In this document: piece after piece, positions 38,193 through 47,342 of the stretch
Numbering within the stretch: position 1 is the stretch's first letter
Layout of the letters: every line of letters starts with the position of its first letter
Origin: Balneolia bacterium
GTDB lineage: Bacteria > Bacteroidota > Rhodothermia > Balneolales > Cyclonatronaceae
Reading direction: 5' to 3'
Length of the DNA: 47,488 nucleotides
NCBI GenBank assembly: GCA_022565795.1
Contig: JAIUMA010000022.1
Span: 1 to 47,488 of the forward strand
Made by a program: the position numbers and the translations under genes
Notes under the pieces: generated by a model
What the model saw: only the letters and a program-made list of their open reading frames with translations
What the model was told of the DNA's origin: nothing
Database searches by the model: none

Positions 38193-39158
38193 TTATATTT
38201 CCATTTCAATGGTCTGTTCCTGCTGCAGCTGCAGTTCTTTAATCCGCTGCTCTTCGTCCCGTATTCTCTGGCGCTCCAGACGCCTGAAGTATCGTCTGAA
38301 CAGGAAGTTGTGCTTCAGCGCCTCCATGTTTTCATCCAGCCCTGCGCTGCTGCTGCGCAGGTTTATGATGGTTTCACTCAGATTCGTCGCCATAGTGGTA
38401 TCGTTGATGAGTGCGCCAATGGTGCCATCTCCTCTGTTTATCTTGGTCATAATTTCGCCAAGCTCCTGAGAGGCAATCTCGGTTTTGGCTGCCGTCTCCT
38501 GCAGCTTCTCCATAAACTCATACACGTTCTGCTGGGTTATTTCCACAATTTCATCAAAGTCCTCAGAGCTCTTTTTGAAGTTATCGATGGTTTGGGCAAT
38601 GTTATCAGCTATGGTCTCATCAAAAATCATTCTGCCCACCATGCCTTCACCACTGTTCACGAACGTTACTATTTCAGAAAGCTGATTGGTGATAATCTCG
38701 GCGCTGTAGGCCGAAGCCTGCAGGCTCTGCATAATTTCGTCGGTTTCTATAGGCTCTTTCGACTCTATATGCTGCCCGTCCCGCACCGTTGGGGCTCCGC
38801 TTGTCCCCTGCGTAATCACAAGCACCCGGTCTCCGATAATACCCTCCGAGCCAATACTAGCCTTGCTGTCTGCCTTTATAAACTCCTGTACATTCCGCCT
38901 GACAAAAAAACTGATCTGCACCGTAGAATCGTTAATGATGGCGATATTATCCACTATACCAACGTTGATGCCCGAATAGCGCACGTTGTTACCCACAAGC
39001 AGCCCGCTCACGTTCTGAAAGTTGGTGGTAACTTTAAATACCGGATTAAACAGATTTTGCTGCTTGCCTATAAAGAATATGACGATCACAAAAATCGTCA
39101 GTCCGAGGGCTATAAATATTCCAAGGCGGGTTTTAAACGCCGGGCTAAAATTATCCAT
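38193..39158 (-). CDS. mlaD: MlaD-like MCE-domain substrate-binding protein
   Basis: 321 aa. One N-terminal transmembrane anchor (GIFIALGLTIFVIVIFFI, about 13-30), then an MCE domain (VFKVTTNFQNVSGLLVGNNVRYSGINVG pattern, about 39-120) and a long coiled-coil C-terminus rich in Glu, Gln and Arg (to ELQLQQEQTIEMEI). MCE proteins form rings that move phospholipids between membranes. It is the last gene of mlaE-mlaF-mlaD, overlapping mlaF by 8 bp. Coiled-coil length exceeds that of E. coli MlaD (about 183 aa). Confidence 0.92.
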   Translation of the reverse strand: MDNFSPAFKTRLGIFIALGLTIFVIVIFFIGKQQNLFNPVFKVTTNFQNVSGLLVGNNVRYSGINVGIVDNIAIINDSTVQISFFVRRNVQEFIKADSKASIGSEGIIGDRVLVITQGTSGAPTVRDGQHIESKEPIETDEIMQSLQASAYSAEIITNQLSEIVTFVNSGEGMVGRMIFDETIADNIAQTIDNFKKSSEDFDEIVEITQQNVYEFMEKLQETAAKTEIASQELGEIMTKINRGDGTIGALINDTTMATNLSETIINLRSSSAGLDENMEALKHNFLFRRYFRRLERQRIRDEEQRIKELQLQQEQTIEMEI

Positions 39159-39978
39159 GATGGGTTTGGGCTTTGGTAGAAGACGGTTGTCTAATTTTGA
39201 AAAAAGACTGAATCAGCGCGTCTGTAGATTGTTCAAATTCTTCGATGCTGCCTTCCATATAAACTTCACCCTTATCAAGCATTATCACGCGATCACCCGT
39301 TGCGCGTGCGCACTCAATATCGTGGGTGATGATGATGGATGAGGTGTTATACGTTTTCTTTACATTGTTGATGAGGATGCTAATTTCGTCTGAAGTTACC
39401 GGATCGAGTCCGGTGGTCGGCTCATCATACAGCATAATCATGGGGTCTACCACAATGGTACGCGCCAGGCTTGCCCGCTTGCGCATACCGCCCGAAAGCT
39501 GAGACGGCATCTTGTTGATGGTATCCGACAGGCCTACGTTATGCAGCGCCTCTTCTATTTTTTCGTCTATCTCTTTGCGGGAAAGATGCTTCTTTATCCT
39601 GATGAGCGGGAATTCGAGATTTTCTTTAATGGTCATCGAATCATACAGCGCCCCGCTCTGAAATAGAAAACCGATTTTAACCCTCACTTCCGCAAGCTCC
39701 CGCTCGTTCATTTCCTGCACGTTCTTGCCAAAAATATGGATTGAGCCGGAATCGGCAATCAGCAGGCGAACCATGCATTTTATCAGAACGGATTTCCCGG
39801 ATCCTGATTTTCCGAGCACAACCAGGTTCTCGTTTTCGAAGAGCTGAAGCGACAAGTCTCTGAGCACAGGCACCTTATCGAATCCTTTCTGGAGATTTTT
39901 TACCTCTATGATTGCTTCGGTGTTTGACACCGCAGCGCCTGCATGCCCGTTTATGTTGAGTTGCTGTTCCATATCCAT
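39151..39978 (-). CDS. mlaF: MlaF-like ABC transporter ATPase
   Basis: 275 aa. Walker A GKSGSGKSVL, signature LSGGMRKRASLA, Walker B MIMLYDEPTTGLDP and an H-loop ITHDIE, in the order and with the GMRKR variant typical of MlaF/Ttg2A. It powers lipid transport with MlaE. It starts 4 bp after the mlaE stop, overlaps mlaD, and is therefore in an operon. Confidence 0.95.
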   Translation of the reverse strand: MDMEQQLNINGHAGAAVSNTEAIIEVKNLQKGFDKVPVLRDLSLQLFENENLVVLGKSGSGKSVLIKCMVRLLIADSGSIHIFGKNVQEMNERELAEVRVKIGFLFQSGALYDSMTIKENLEFPLIRIKKHLSRKEIDEKIEEALHNVGLSDTINKMPSQLSGGMRKRASLARTIVVDPMIMLYDEPTTGLDPVTSDEISILINNVKKTYNTSSIIITHDIECARATGDRVIMLDKGEVYMEGSIEEFEQSTDALIQSFFKIRQPSSTKAQTHHG

Positions 39979-39982
39979 GTAT

Positions 39983-40831
39983 TTAATAGAGCATATCGGT
40001 TATTTGCACAGCAATCAGGTCAATCAGTATAACAAATACCGAGGCCAGCACTACCGACTGATTGGCCGCTTTGCCCACGCTTTCGGTTCCGCGACCCGCA
40101 GTAAAGCCTTTATAGCACCCGACAAACCCGATGGCAGCGCCAAAAAAGAACGTTTTAATAACGGCCGGCAGAAAATCAGAAAAACCTATAGAGCGGAAGG
40201 CCTGCGTGAAAAACAGCGCAAAGGTGACGTCTCCCTTTATGTTGGCTCCGACCCAGCTGCCCAGAATACCGAGTGCATCGGCATAAAGCACCAATACGGG
40301 TATCATAAGGGTGGCGGCCAGAACACGGGGGACCACTAAGTAGCGCATGGGGTTAGTGGATGAGACCTCCATGGCGTCTATCTGCTCGCTTACTTTCATA
40401 GAGCCTAATTCGGCACCCATTCCGGATCCGATTTTCCCACAACAGATGAGCGCGGTTACCACCGGGCCCATTTCCCGAATAATCGACACTGCAACCATGC
40501 CGGGCAGCATCGAGGTAGCTCCGAAATCGGCAAGAATCGGACGGCTTTGGATAGTGAGCACCAGCCCGATTACCAGTCCGGTAAGGGAGATGAGCGGCAG
40601 GGTTTTATTCCCCACCTGAAAACACTGGCGCAGAAATTCCTTAAACTCGAAGCTTCGGGAAAAAGTAGCTCTAAAGGTGAGCCAGCCAAACAGGTAGAAC
40701 TCTCCGATTTCACGGAAAAAGCGGGTGGTTAGCTGCGTCTTCTTGATCGCATTATCGCTGATCTTTATAGCCTGCGTCTTAACGGAAGGCAGCTTGGGAA
40801 TTCTTTTGAGTACGGGCCGGATAGCTTTCAT
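39983..40831 (-). CDS. mlaE: MlaE-like ABC transporter permease
   Basis: 282 aa. MlaE/Ttg2B hallmarks: LISLTGLVIGLVLTIQS, REMGPVVTALICCGKIGSGMGAELG, VSEQIDAMEVSSTNPMRYLVVPR, and a C-terminal FTAGRGTESVGKAANQSVV. It is the first gene of the operon; a near-palindrome at 40870-40894 lies just upstream. MlaB and MlaC are not in the window, as is usual outside proteobacteria. Confidence 0.95.
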   Translation of the reverse strand: MKAIRPVLKRIPKLPSVKTQAIKISDNAIKKTQLTTRFFREIGEFYLFGWLTFRATFSRSFEFKEFLRQCFQVGNKTLPLISLTGLVIGLVLTIQSRPILADFGATSMLPGMVAVSIIREMGPVVTALICCGKIGSGMGAELGSMKVSEQIDAMEVSSTNPMRYLVVPRVLAATLMIPVLVLYADALGILGSWVGANIKGDVTFALFFTQAFRSIGFSDFLPAVIKTFFFGAAIGFVGCYKGFTAGRGTESVGKAANQSVVLASVFVILIDLIAVQITDMLY

Positions 40832-40869
40832 CTGAGTAGTTTTCGGTTGTTGAAAGCCGTATTAGGGTG

Positions 40870-40894
40870 CTGCAAATCTGATCAGATTCTGCAG
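40870..40894. promoter_or_regulatory. Near-perfect palindrome upstream of mlaE
   Basis: AATCTGATCAGATT (40875-40888) is a perfect 14-bp palindrome, extended by CTGCA and TGCAG arms with one unpaired base. It is 39 bp before the mlaE start, so could be an operator for the lipid-transport operon. Confidence 0.45.
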
Positions 40895-40938
40895 TCCTGG
40901 GTATAGCCTACATAAAACAAATGTAGAGCGTATAATAC

Positions 40939-41011
40939 GGCTTATTCCATCCGTTTATGCTACATATATTACTGTTTTATAAATAAATAACCGGCGTATT
41001 GTGAATAAGCC
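40939..41011. repeat. 9-bp inverted repeat with 55-bp spacer
   Basis: GGCTTATTC (40939-40947) and GAATAAGCC (41003-41011). It lies in a 699-bp region (40832-41530) without a confident gene, which also has a short CTCTCCCA-type tandem near 41395-41415. Confidence 0.4.
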
Positions 41012-41038
41012 TGGATACCAGTCCGGTTTAAATCAAAT

Positions 41039-41263
41039 ATGATGGTTGATGCCTCCTACAGCTTCCGCAGCATGTATCGCTCATTAGCCAGCTTTGCAAT
41101 GCTGATTACCGTGCTCGTAACAATACTCCAGACATTAGCTTTCCTCCAGGCGATTTCATCATCCGGATGGATGGAAGGCGGCTCTTCCTTATACATTTTA
41201 GTCCAGCTTTTTCTTGCGGGCTGGTTTAGTGCAAGCCAACGAGTACCGATGCGCCTATTATGA
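41039..41263 (+). CDS. Possible small membrane protein (doubtful)
   Basis: 74 codons with two hydrophobic stretches (SFAMLITVLVTILQTLAFL and LYILVQLFLAGWF). No family resemblance and no clear ribosome-binding site are seen. It is the only plausible frame in the 40832-41530 gap and may be fortuitous or a decayed gene. Confidence 0.25.
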   Translation: MMVDASYSFRSMYRSLASFAMLITVLVTILQTLAFLQAISSSGWMEGGSSLYILVQLFLAGWFSASQRVPMRLL

Positions 41264-41530
41264 ATAATCTCATGTTTGCAGAATCCATTCTTAATCTCTC
41301 TTTTGGTTAAGATTAATCATGGGGCTACGCTGCACTTTATCCCATGCTGATGCTGAGCGCTCCGTTGGAGCTTGTGTGAGACCCGTCTCCACTCTCCCAC
41401 TCTCCCATCTCCCGAATAACTTTCAACCAAAAAACCACCACACATCCCCCTTAATTTGCACAATTAGTGCGATTTTCTATTTTAACAGCAAAAGAATTTT
41501 TAAATCAGATTACTACTAAAAGGAATTGAT

Positions 41531-42352
41531 ATGTTAATCGACGTTCATACCCACCTCAACAACTATCATGAAGAGCGCGTGGTCTCGATAAAAGATTGCC
41601 TCGATAATCTGCAGCAAGCCATGGACGAAAACGGCGTTGACTGCTCGCTGGTCCTCACATCATATAAAGTAACCGAACACCGGCCCAGCACAAAGTCGGT
41701 GATTGAAGCCACCCGGGACCTGGATAACATTTTCGTGGTGGCGGGCATCAGCTATCTGAACTATAAGGAAAAAGACCTGCGGGAAATAAGCGATTACCTC
41801 AAAGACGGACTGGTGAAGGGTCTGAAGCTCTACCCCGGCTACGAGCCGTTTTATCCGCACGATAAACGCCTGCAGGTGGTCTATGATCTGGCCGTAGAGT
41901 ACGACGTTCCGGTGATGATCCACTCGGGCGACACCTACTCCCAGAGCGCCAAGGTGCGGTACGCCCATCCGCTGCATATAGATGATGTGGCCGTAGATTT
42001 TCCCGATCTCAAAATCATAATCTGCCACGTTGGCAACCCGTGGATTGTGGACTGCATGGAGGTTGTCTATAAAAATGATAACGTCTATGCCGACTTCTCA
42101 GGACTGGTGCTGGGCGATTTTACCGACAGGTTCGAGCGCTATATGAAAGAGCAGCTCGAAAACATGATGCAGTTCACCGGCGATCCCAAATACCTGCTGT
42201 TTGGCACCGACTGGCCCATCTCCAGCATGAAATCCTACGTAAGCTTCATGAACCAACTCGACCTCGACGACGAAACCCGGGAACTCGTCCGCTGGAAAAA
42301 CGCAGTGAAGCTGTTTAAAATTGATGTAGACAAGCTGAAGAAGCGGAAATGA
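41531..42352 (+). CDS. Amidohydrolase-2 family metal-dependent hydrolase
   Basis: 273 aa, cytoplasmic. TIM-barrel metallo-hydrolase hallmarks: MLIDVHTHLNNY (HxH) at 1-12, GLKLYPGYEPFYPHD, VPVMIHSGDTYS, IIICHVGNPW and LFGTDWPISS near the C-terminus supplying the conserved Asp. These match the amidohydrolase_2 group, which contains decarboxylases and lactone hydrolases. Substrate unknown. An AAAAGGAATTG leader with a Shine-Dalgarno-like AAAGGAA lies just before the ATG. Monocistronic. Confidence 0.92.
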   Translation: MLIDVHTHLNNYHEERVVSIKDCLDNLQQAMDENGVDCSLVLTSYKVTEHRPSTKSVIEATRDLDNIFVVAGISYLNYKEKDLREISDYLKDGLVKGLKLYPGYEPFYPHDKRLQVVYDLAVEYDVPVMIHSGDTYSQSAKVRYAHPLHIDDVAVDFPDLKIIICHVGNPWIVDCMEVVYKNDNVYADFSGLVLGDFTDRFERYMKEQLENMMQFTGDPKYLLFGTDWPISSMKSYVSFMNQLDLDDETRELVRWKNAVKLFKIDVDKLKKRK

Positions 42353-42639
42353 AGTCTGATTTCTGATTTTTGAATGGGTAGGGTGAACCACGAGTCAGCA
42401 TGGCACGAAGAAAGTAGATGAAGTTGCTTTTTGTGATTCTGCGCGCCAGCTCATCCTTTGCGAAAATCCACGTGCACATTATGCCAATCTGCGTCCAGGC
42501 TCAAGTTCAAAATCCAGTTTCCAAAGTGTAAAAGGACAGCTATTTATCTGTAAACTACCTGATATTTTGTTTAGATTAGGTTCAATATAGCTGATCGATT
42601 CAATTCAGAAACACCTTTTATCACTTAAGTATAAAAATC

Positions 42640-44055
42640 ATGCGCACACGGTCATTATCTGCCCTATTTACTTCATTTTCACTATTGCTTCTATATGCGT
42701 TAGCAGGCTGCAGTACCCACGCTGAGCCGGAAAATGGTGCCAGCGATTCTACACCGGCTGCTTCTGATGCCGGTACAGTAGTTACAGAGCCCGGTTCCGT
42801 CATCTTTGAAAATGTTCGCATTTTTGACGGTCAGTCCGAAAGCCTGCTCCCGCCTTCATCCGTACTTGTTGAAGAAAATAAAATCGTTCGAATAAGCCCG
42901 GAGTCGCTTTCTGCCGAATATCCCGATGCACGAATAATACAGGGTGATGGCTACACGCTAATGCCCGGCCTTATCGATGTGCACGTGCACCTCACATTCG
43001 GCTCTCTGTCGATGAACGACCTCATGAATCCGGATTTGAGCATGGATGATCTTGCGCCTAAAATTGCGCAGCAGTCCACAGACATGCTTATGCGCGGCTT
43101 TACCGCCGTTCGGGACGCGGGCGGACCGATTTTTGAAATCAAATACGCGATCGACCGGGGCATGTTTCCGGGGCCAAGAGTATGGCCGTCAGGAGCCACG
43201 ATCAGCCAGACCGCAGGCCATGGCGACTTTCGCCTTCCGAGCGAGCGCTCCCGCCGCTTTTTTGGCGAGCCTTCTCGTGCCGAACTGCTTGGTGCTACTT
43301 TTATTGCCGACGGGCGTGATGAGGTACTTACCGCCGTGCGGGAAAACCTGCGCTTCGGAGCCAGCCAGATCAAACTGATGGCAGGTGGCGGTACATCATC
43401 GGCCTACGATCCGGTTGATGTAACCCAGTACACCTTCGACGAAATGCGGGCCGCCGTAGAGGCTGCCGAAGACTGGGGCACCTATGTGATGGTTCACGCC
43501 TACACACCCAGAGCGATTCAGCGCGCTATAGAAGCTGGAGTAAAAGTAATTGAGCACGGACAAATGCTGGATGAGGAAACCATTCGCATGATGGCCGAAA
43601 ACGACGTCTGGCTGGGCAGTCAGGTGCTCAGAGAATCCACGCCGGATATGGATCCGCAGCGCGTAGAAAAGCGCAAGCCCGTTCTTGAGGGTCAGGCCGA
43701 AATGTGGCCATTGGTGAAAGAGCTGGGCGTAAGAGTTGGCTTTGGAACTGACTTCCTTTTTGAGCCGGATCTCAACCGCGAGCAAAACAGCAGCATACTG
43801 CAGCTACTCGAATGGTACAGCCCTCACCAAGTTCTCAAAATGGTTACTTACGATAACGCTCAAATGCTGGCATTGTCCGGACTCAGAAGTCCTTATCAGG
43901 GTACGCTCGGCGTGGTGGAAGAAGGCGCCCTGGCCGATCTGATTCTCGTAAATGGAGACGTGCTTGAAAACATCGAACTCATCGGAGATCCGGAAGCCAA
44001 CTTTTTAGTCATTATGAAAGACGGACGGATATATAAAAACATGCTTGATGAGTAA
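42640..44055 (+). CDS. Lipoprotein amidohydrolase (imidazolonepropionase-like)
   Basis: 471 aa. Lipobox ALAGC gives Cys24, so it acts outside the cytoplasm. Metal site: His115 and His117 in LIDVHVHLTF, the carboxylated Lys candidate in SQIKLMAGGG, His in VMVHAYTP and VIEHGQML, and Asp in GFGTDFLFEPD; the complete set suggests an active binuclear enzyme. Family members include Xaa-Pro dipeptidases and other amide hydrolases. A bidirectional terminator follows. Substrate not inferable. Confidence 0.93.
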   Translation: MRTRSLSALFTSFSLLLLYALAGCSTHAEPENGASDSTPAASDAGTVVTEPGSVIFENVRIFDGQSESLLPPSSVLVEENKIVRISPESLSAEYPDARIIQGDGYTLMPGLIDVHVHLTFGSLSMNDLMNPDLSMDDLAPKIAQQSTDMLMRGFTAVRDAGGPIFEIKYAIDRGMFPGPRVWPSGATISQTAGHGDFRLPSERSRRFFGEPSRAELLGATFIADGRDEVLTAVRENLRFGASQIKLMAGGGTSSAYDPVDVTQYTFDEMRAAVEAAEDWGTYVMVHAYTPRAIQRAIEAGVKVIEHGQMLDEETIRMMAENDVWLGSQVLRESTPDMDPQRVEKRKPVLEGQAEMWPLVKELGVRVGFGTDFLFEPDLNREQNSSILQLLEWYSPHQVLKMVTYDNAQMLALSGLRSPYQGTLGVVEEGALADLILVNGDVLENIELIGDPEANFLVIMKDGRIYKNMLDE

Positions 44056-44110
44056 TCCGAACGGTCTGCTAAGCATATTCAGTAACCTGTACTAATTTCC
44101 TTAAAAAATT

Positions 44111-44153
44111 AAAGGCAGCTTCATCAACTAAGAAAAAGCTGCCTTCATTTTTC
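44111..44153. terminator. Bidirectional terminator between convergent genes
   Basis: Perfect 10-bp stem AAGGCAGCTT (44112-44121) / AAGCTGCCTT (44136-44145) with a T-run after it on the plus strand and TTTTTTAA after it on the minus strand. It serves the amidohydrolase gene and the small lipoprotein gene. Confidence 0.85.
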
Positions 44154-44165
44154 TGAATTGTGGTA

Positions 44166-44570
44166 TCAGAAATCGAAATTCGGGAAGTTTCCTACGGTAA
44201 TCACGTAATCTCCATCGCTGTCGGGGTTATCGGTATCCGCTACCAAAGAACCATCGCTCAGCAGCGCTACAAGCACGGTTGACTCTTCATCGAACAGGCT
44301 TACGACAACCTCCAATCCGTCGAAACCGCTTCCTTCAATATTCATTGTAAACTCTCCTGATTCCGGCAGGTTGGCCGTAGTGCCGTCGAAATCCAGCTCC
44401 TGTGCGCTGGCGTCCCACGTGGCATAACTTACAAACATGCCGGTGCCCGGAGGTCCGTCAATCTGTATAGATAGGTCACCGTCGAGACCGGGATCATCGC
44501 TTGAGCTGCTGCATGCCGTAGCAAACCATGTTCCGGTTATAAGCAGTAGCACGGCCAAAAGCATTCTCAT
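44166..44570 (-). CDS. Small hypothetical lipoprotein
   Basis: 134 aa from the ATG at 44570, which puts a clean signal peptide directly at the N-terminus (MRMLLAVLLLITGTWFATAC, Cys20); the longer frame from 44636 would place 22 polar residues before it. The mature chain begins SSSSDDPG and is an acidic, beta-rich domain (LDGDLSIQIDGPPGTGMFVS, VVVSLFDEESTVLVALLSDGS). No known family recognised. Likely an outer-membrane or surface lipoprotein. Confidence 0.78.
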   Translation of the reverse strand: MRMLLAVLLLITGTWFATACSSSSDDPGLDGDLSIQIDGPPGTGMFVSYATWDASAQELDFDGTTANLPESGEFTMNIEGSGFDGLEVVVSLFDEESTVLVALLSDGSLVADTDNPDSDGDYVITVGNFPNFDF

Positions 44571-44636
44571 TTTACCAACCGCTTTACGGATTTCAAAAGT
44601 CTGTTTTTGGGATTCTATAGTATATGGCACATTCAT

Positions 44637-44983
44637 TGTTCAATCTTTTTGGTTAAAGGTATCAACCTTAAATGCGTAATTATATTTGTAAATGTGACAT
44701 TTAAAAAAAACTTGCTTACAGTTCATTTATCCCGCTCAATCAAAGCTTCGGTACGATAGTTTCTTCTACCTTTGGGGGAATCTGTTTTGATGAAATTTGA
44801 AGCTTTTTTTACAAAAATTACTTACAAGTAAGTATTGAGGTCACAGAATAATATTATCAATTTTATAATCACAAACTCACATTTAATAAATAAACAGTAG
44901 GTTCAAATTCTTCTTTTTTTTAAACACTCTACACACTGCATTTACATTTCATTTAGCATATACCCTAAAAAACACAACTTGTT
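44637..44983. other. 347-bp AT-rich divergent promoter region
   Basis: Between the small lipoprotein and the T9SS-sorted protein gene. Strongly AT-rich with several A and T runs and no convincing frame. Promoters for both genes should lie here, but no specific motif can be assigned. Confidence 0.5.
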
Positions 44984-46936
44984 ATGAAACCAAAAACTAA
45001 GTCCCCTATCTTTATCATCATCATCGTCCTGTTCGTATTGACTCTGTCAGGATTAGATACAACTGCGCTTGGTCAGCAAGAGGATCCTTTGTTGTACCAC
45101 TACAGTGATACCCGGTTCCAAAAAACAAATCTTGCCACACAGACAACCGAGGTACTCGGACATGCCGCGCCCGAAATGCGTATGGCTTTCTATATTGCTG
45201 AAGAAGACAGTTTTATAGTCTGGACAGATACACACCCCAGAAATTTTGTCAAAACGAACAATGATTTTTCGAGCTACAGATATTTCTCAGATAATCTTAG
45301 TTCAAGCCCGGATAACATCAGCTTTAACTCCGACTATTCCATGTTTTTTTATTTTACCTTCTTTGGTATTTACGCTTTTGATATTGAGTCCGGAGAGGAA
45401 AGCTTACTATATGAACGAGACGAGCACTCCCCGGAAGCCAGCGCTTATTACGACGGAAACGTATATTTTATTAAAAGAACAGTAGAAAATGGTTCTCTGA
45501 TCAATGGATTTTTCCGTTTAGACATGAACGGAGAAACCGAGCTTATTACAGATCTGGATCTGCCGAACGTTAATAATCTGGATTTATTCATAAATAATGA
45601 TGGCAAAGTATTCGTGGTGCATAGTCTTTTCTCAGGTAATACTCTGTTACGCTTTAATCACGATGGATCCGACATGCAAAGCTTTAATCCGGATCATTCA
45701 AGTTATGGATCCAGAGTTTACTTCGATGCGGTAACCAGCAAAATGTTTTATGATAGATTCCAAGATGGTGATAACGTTTTCTATTATTTAGATTTGATGT
45801 CTGACACTATGGAAGAGACAGAGTTATTCACTGAAAGCACGCACAGCCCATCAAATATAATTTATAATCCAAACACAGACGATCTCCTGTATAACGCAGG
45901 TGAAGGCCTGGTTCTGGCATTCAACATGGATACCGAAGCGATTACTCAAATTACTTCCAGAATGCCCGACAATCGCTTTTTTGTAGATGAGGATAACGGG
46001 TATATCTATTTCAACAGTCTGGGTACGGCAGCTCGTACCGATTTAGAGTTCAATAACCTGACCTATTTGTATGAAATAAACTATCTTTTAAGATCGATTC
46101 GCTATTTCTATGAAGAAGACACGCAGCATTTTTACTATTACAGAGGCCAGGCAATCCACTATTTTAATGTAAACGATGAAAATCCGGAACCATCTGTTCT
46201 TGTTGAGACTAATGGCAATGTCGCCCACGACTTTGAAGTAGACTACAGCAACAATACGGTTTATATGTACACAGATGGCAGCGCCATATATAGTATTGAC
46301 ATCAGTACAGGAGAAATGACATCGCTCGCAGACAACCCGCGCCACGTTCATGCTATTGCCTATAATCCGGATCGGGACGAGGTAGTATTTGGCAGCAATC
46401 AGTGGATCTACAGAGTTTCTGCAGATGGCGAAGGATCATCGAGTATTTTTCAGCTCCTCGATGGTACCATTAACAATATCCAGTACGTCCCTGCAATGGG
46501 GGGATATGTGTACAGAGAAAATCGTGATGATGATTACAAAGTATTTTTTGGTTCTGCTGATCCTGATGGTGAAGATCGTGTTGAACTTTTTAGTGCCCCT
46601 CAAATTAATCATTTTTATCTCTTATCAGATGGTGACGTAGGCACCTCTGCAAATCCGGAGCCAGAAATAGCAGGCGACATATCGCTCGAACAAAACTACC
46701 CCAACCCCTTTAACCCCACTACGGCCATAACCTATACGCTTCCTGAAGCTTCTGAAGTACGACTTGAAGTGTTTAACCTTATGGGTCAGCGGGTTGCTGT
46801 CTTAGAGCAGGGTTCAGTATCGGCCGGCTCCCACACCGTTTCGTTTGATGCCGGCAGCCTGGCGAGCGGAATGTACATCTACCGCCTGCAGGCAGGAAGC
46901 CATATTGAGACCAAGAAGATGATGCTGGTTAAATAA
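44984..46936 (+). CDS. Secreted beta-propeller-like protein with T9SS sorting domain
   Basis: 650 aa. Signal peptide about 1-31. The long middle part repeats FYIAEEDS, DGNVYFIKRT, DNGYIYFNSLG, YSNNTVYMYTDGS motifs that suggest a DUF5050/YWTD-like propeller, with no catalytic residues recognised. The C-terminus has [20 protein letters not shown] and ends KKMMLVK, the same sorting domain as the two proteases. The codon use and AT content look higher than in the neighbours, which may indicate a different history. Followed by a terminator. Confidence 0.9.
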   Translation: MKPKTKSPIFIIIIVLFVLTLSGLDTTALGQQEDPLLYHYSDTRFQKTNLATQTTEVLGHAAPEMRMAFYIAEEDSFIVWTDTHPRNFVKTNNDFSSYRYFSDNLSSSPDNISFNSDYSMFFYFTFFGIYAFDIESGEESLLYERDEHSPEASAYYDGNVYFIKRTVENGSLINGFFRLDMNGETELITDLDLPNVNNLDLFINNDGKVFVVHSLFSGNTLLRFNHDGSDMQSFNPDHSSYGSRVYFDAVTSKMFYDRFQDGDNVFYYLDLMSDTMEETELFTESTHSPSNIIYNPNTDDLLYNAGEGLVLAFNMDTEAITQITSRMPDNRFFVDEDNGYIYFNSLGTAARTDLEFNNLTYLYEINYLLRSIRYFYEEDTQHFYYYRGQAIHYFNVNDENPEPSVLVETNGNVAHDFEVDYSNNTVYMYTDGSAIYSIDISTGEMTSLADNPRHVHAIAYNPDRDEVVFGSNQWIYRVSADGEGSSSIFQLLDGTINNIQYVPAMGGYVYRENRDDDYKVFFGSADPDGEDRVELFSAPQINHFYLLSDGDVGTSANPEPEIAGDISLEQNYPNPFNPTTAITYTLPEASEVRLEVFNLMGQRVAVLEQGSVSAGSHTVSFDAGSLASGMYIYRLQAGSHIETKKMMLVK

Positions 46937-46957
46937 GCCGGACTTTTCATAACAGAC

Positions 46958-46998
46958 AAAAGGGCCTGATGTATGTTGATATACGACGGCCCTTTTTT
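46958..46998 (+). terminator. Rho-independent terminator
   Basis: AAAAGGGCC (46958-46966) pairs with GGCCCTTTT (46988-46996) and is followed by further Ts, 22 bp after the stop codon of the T9SS-sorted protein. Confidence 0.85.
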
Positions 46999-47043
46999 AA
47001 TTCCGGCTCATCCGCTGAAAGCAAATGATGTTAAAGATGATAA

Positions 47044-47295
47044 TTAGTCCATATCAGGGAATAGAATGGAATCTATAACGTGAAAAACGCCGTTCACTCC
47101 GTCGTTATCGGCTGAGGTCACCATCGCATTTCCGTTGATGATAATTTCCCCGTCCTGAGAAGACAAATTGATTGATGAGCCCTCCTTGAAAGTTGAAAAC
47201 TCAACCTGAGAACCAATTGCATCAGACAGGAAACGACCTTCTACAATGTGATTAAGCAGCACGTCTCTTAGCTCATCGTCTGTTAAACCGGCAAG
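47044..47295 (-). pseudogene. 5'-truncated fasciclin (FAS1) domain remnant
   Basis: 83 codons in frame, bounded upstream by an in-frame TAG at 47296-47298. They match only the C-terminal half of a FAS1 domain: LLNHIVEGRF, then IIINGNAMVTSADNDGVNGVFHVIDSILFP. A full FAS1 domain is about 130 aa with a preceding half and, usually, a signal peptide, both absent here. The frame breaks just where the repeat tract (47317 onward) begins, so the gene was probably truncated by rearrangement. A short protein from an internal GTG (47262) is possible but unlikely to fold. Confidence 0.75.
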
Positions 47296-47316
47296 CTAAT
47301 TCAGGGATAGACAGCA

Positions 47317-47337
47317 ATTCACCATTCACCATTCACA
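47317..47337 (+). repeat. Phased heptamer tract ATTCACM, site 3
   Basis: Three in-phase units ATTCACC, ATTCACC, ATTCACA, adjoining the truncated fasciclin remnant. Confidence 0.72.
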
Positions 47338-47342
47338 ATCAT

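Noticed and set aside
41319-41519. 66-codon plus-strand frame before the amidohydrolase
   Set aside because: It spans a CTCTCCC-type tandem repeat and the likely promoter of the next gene.
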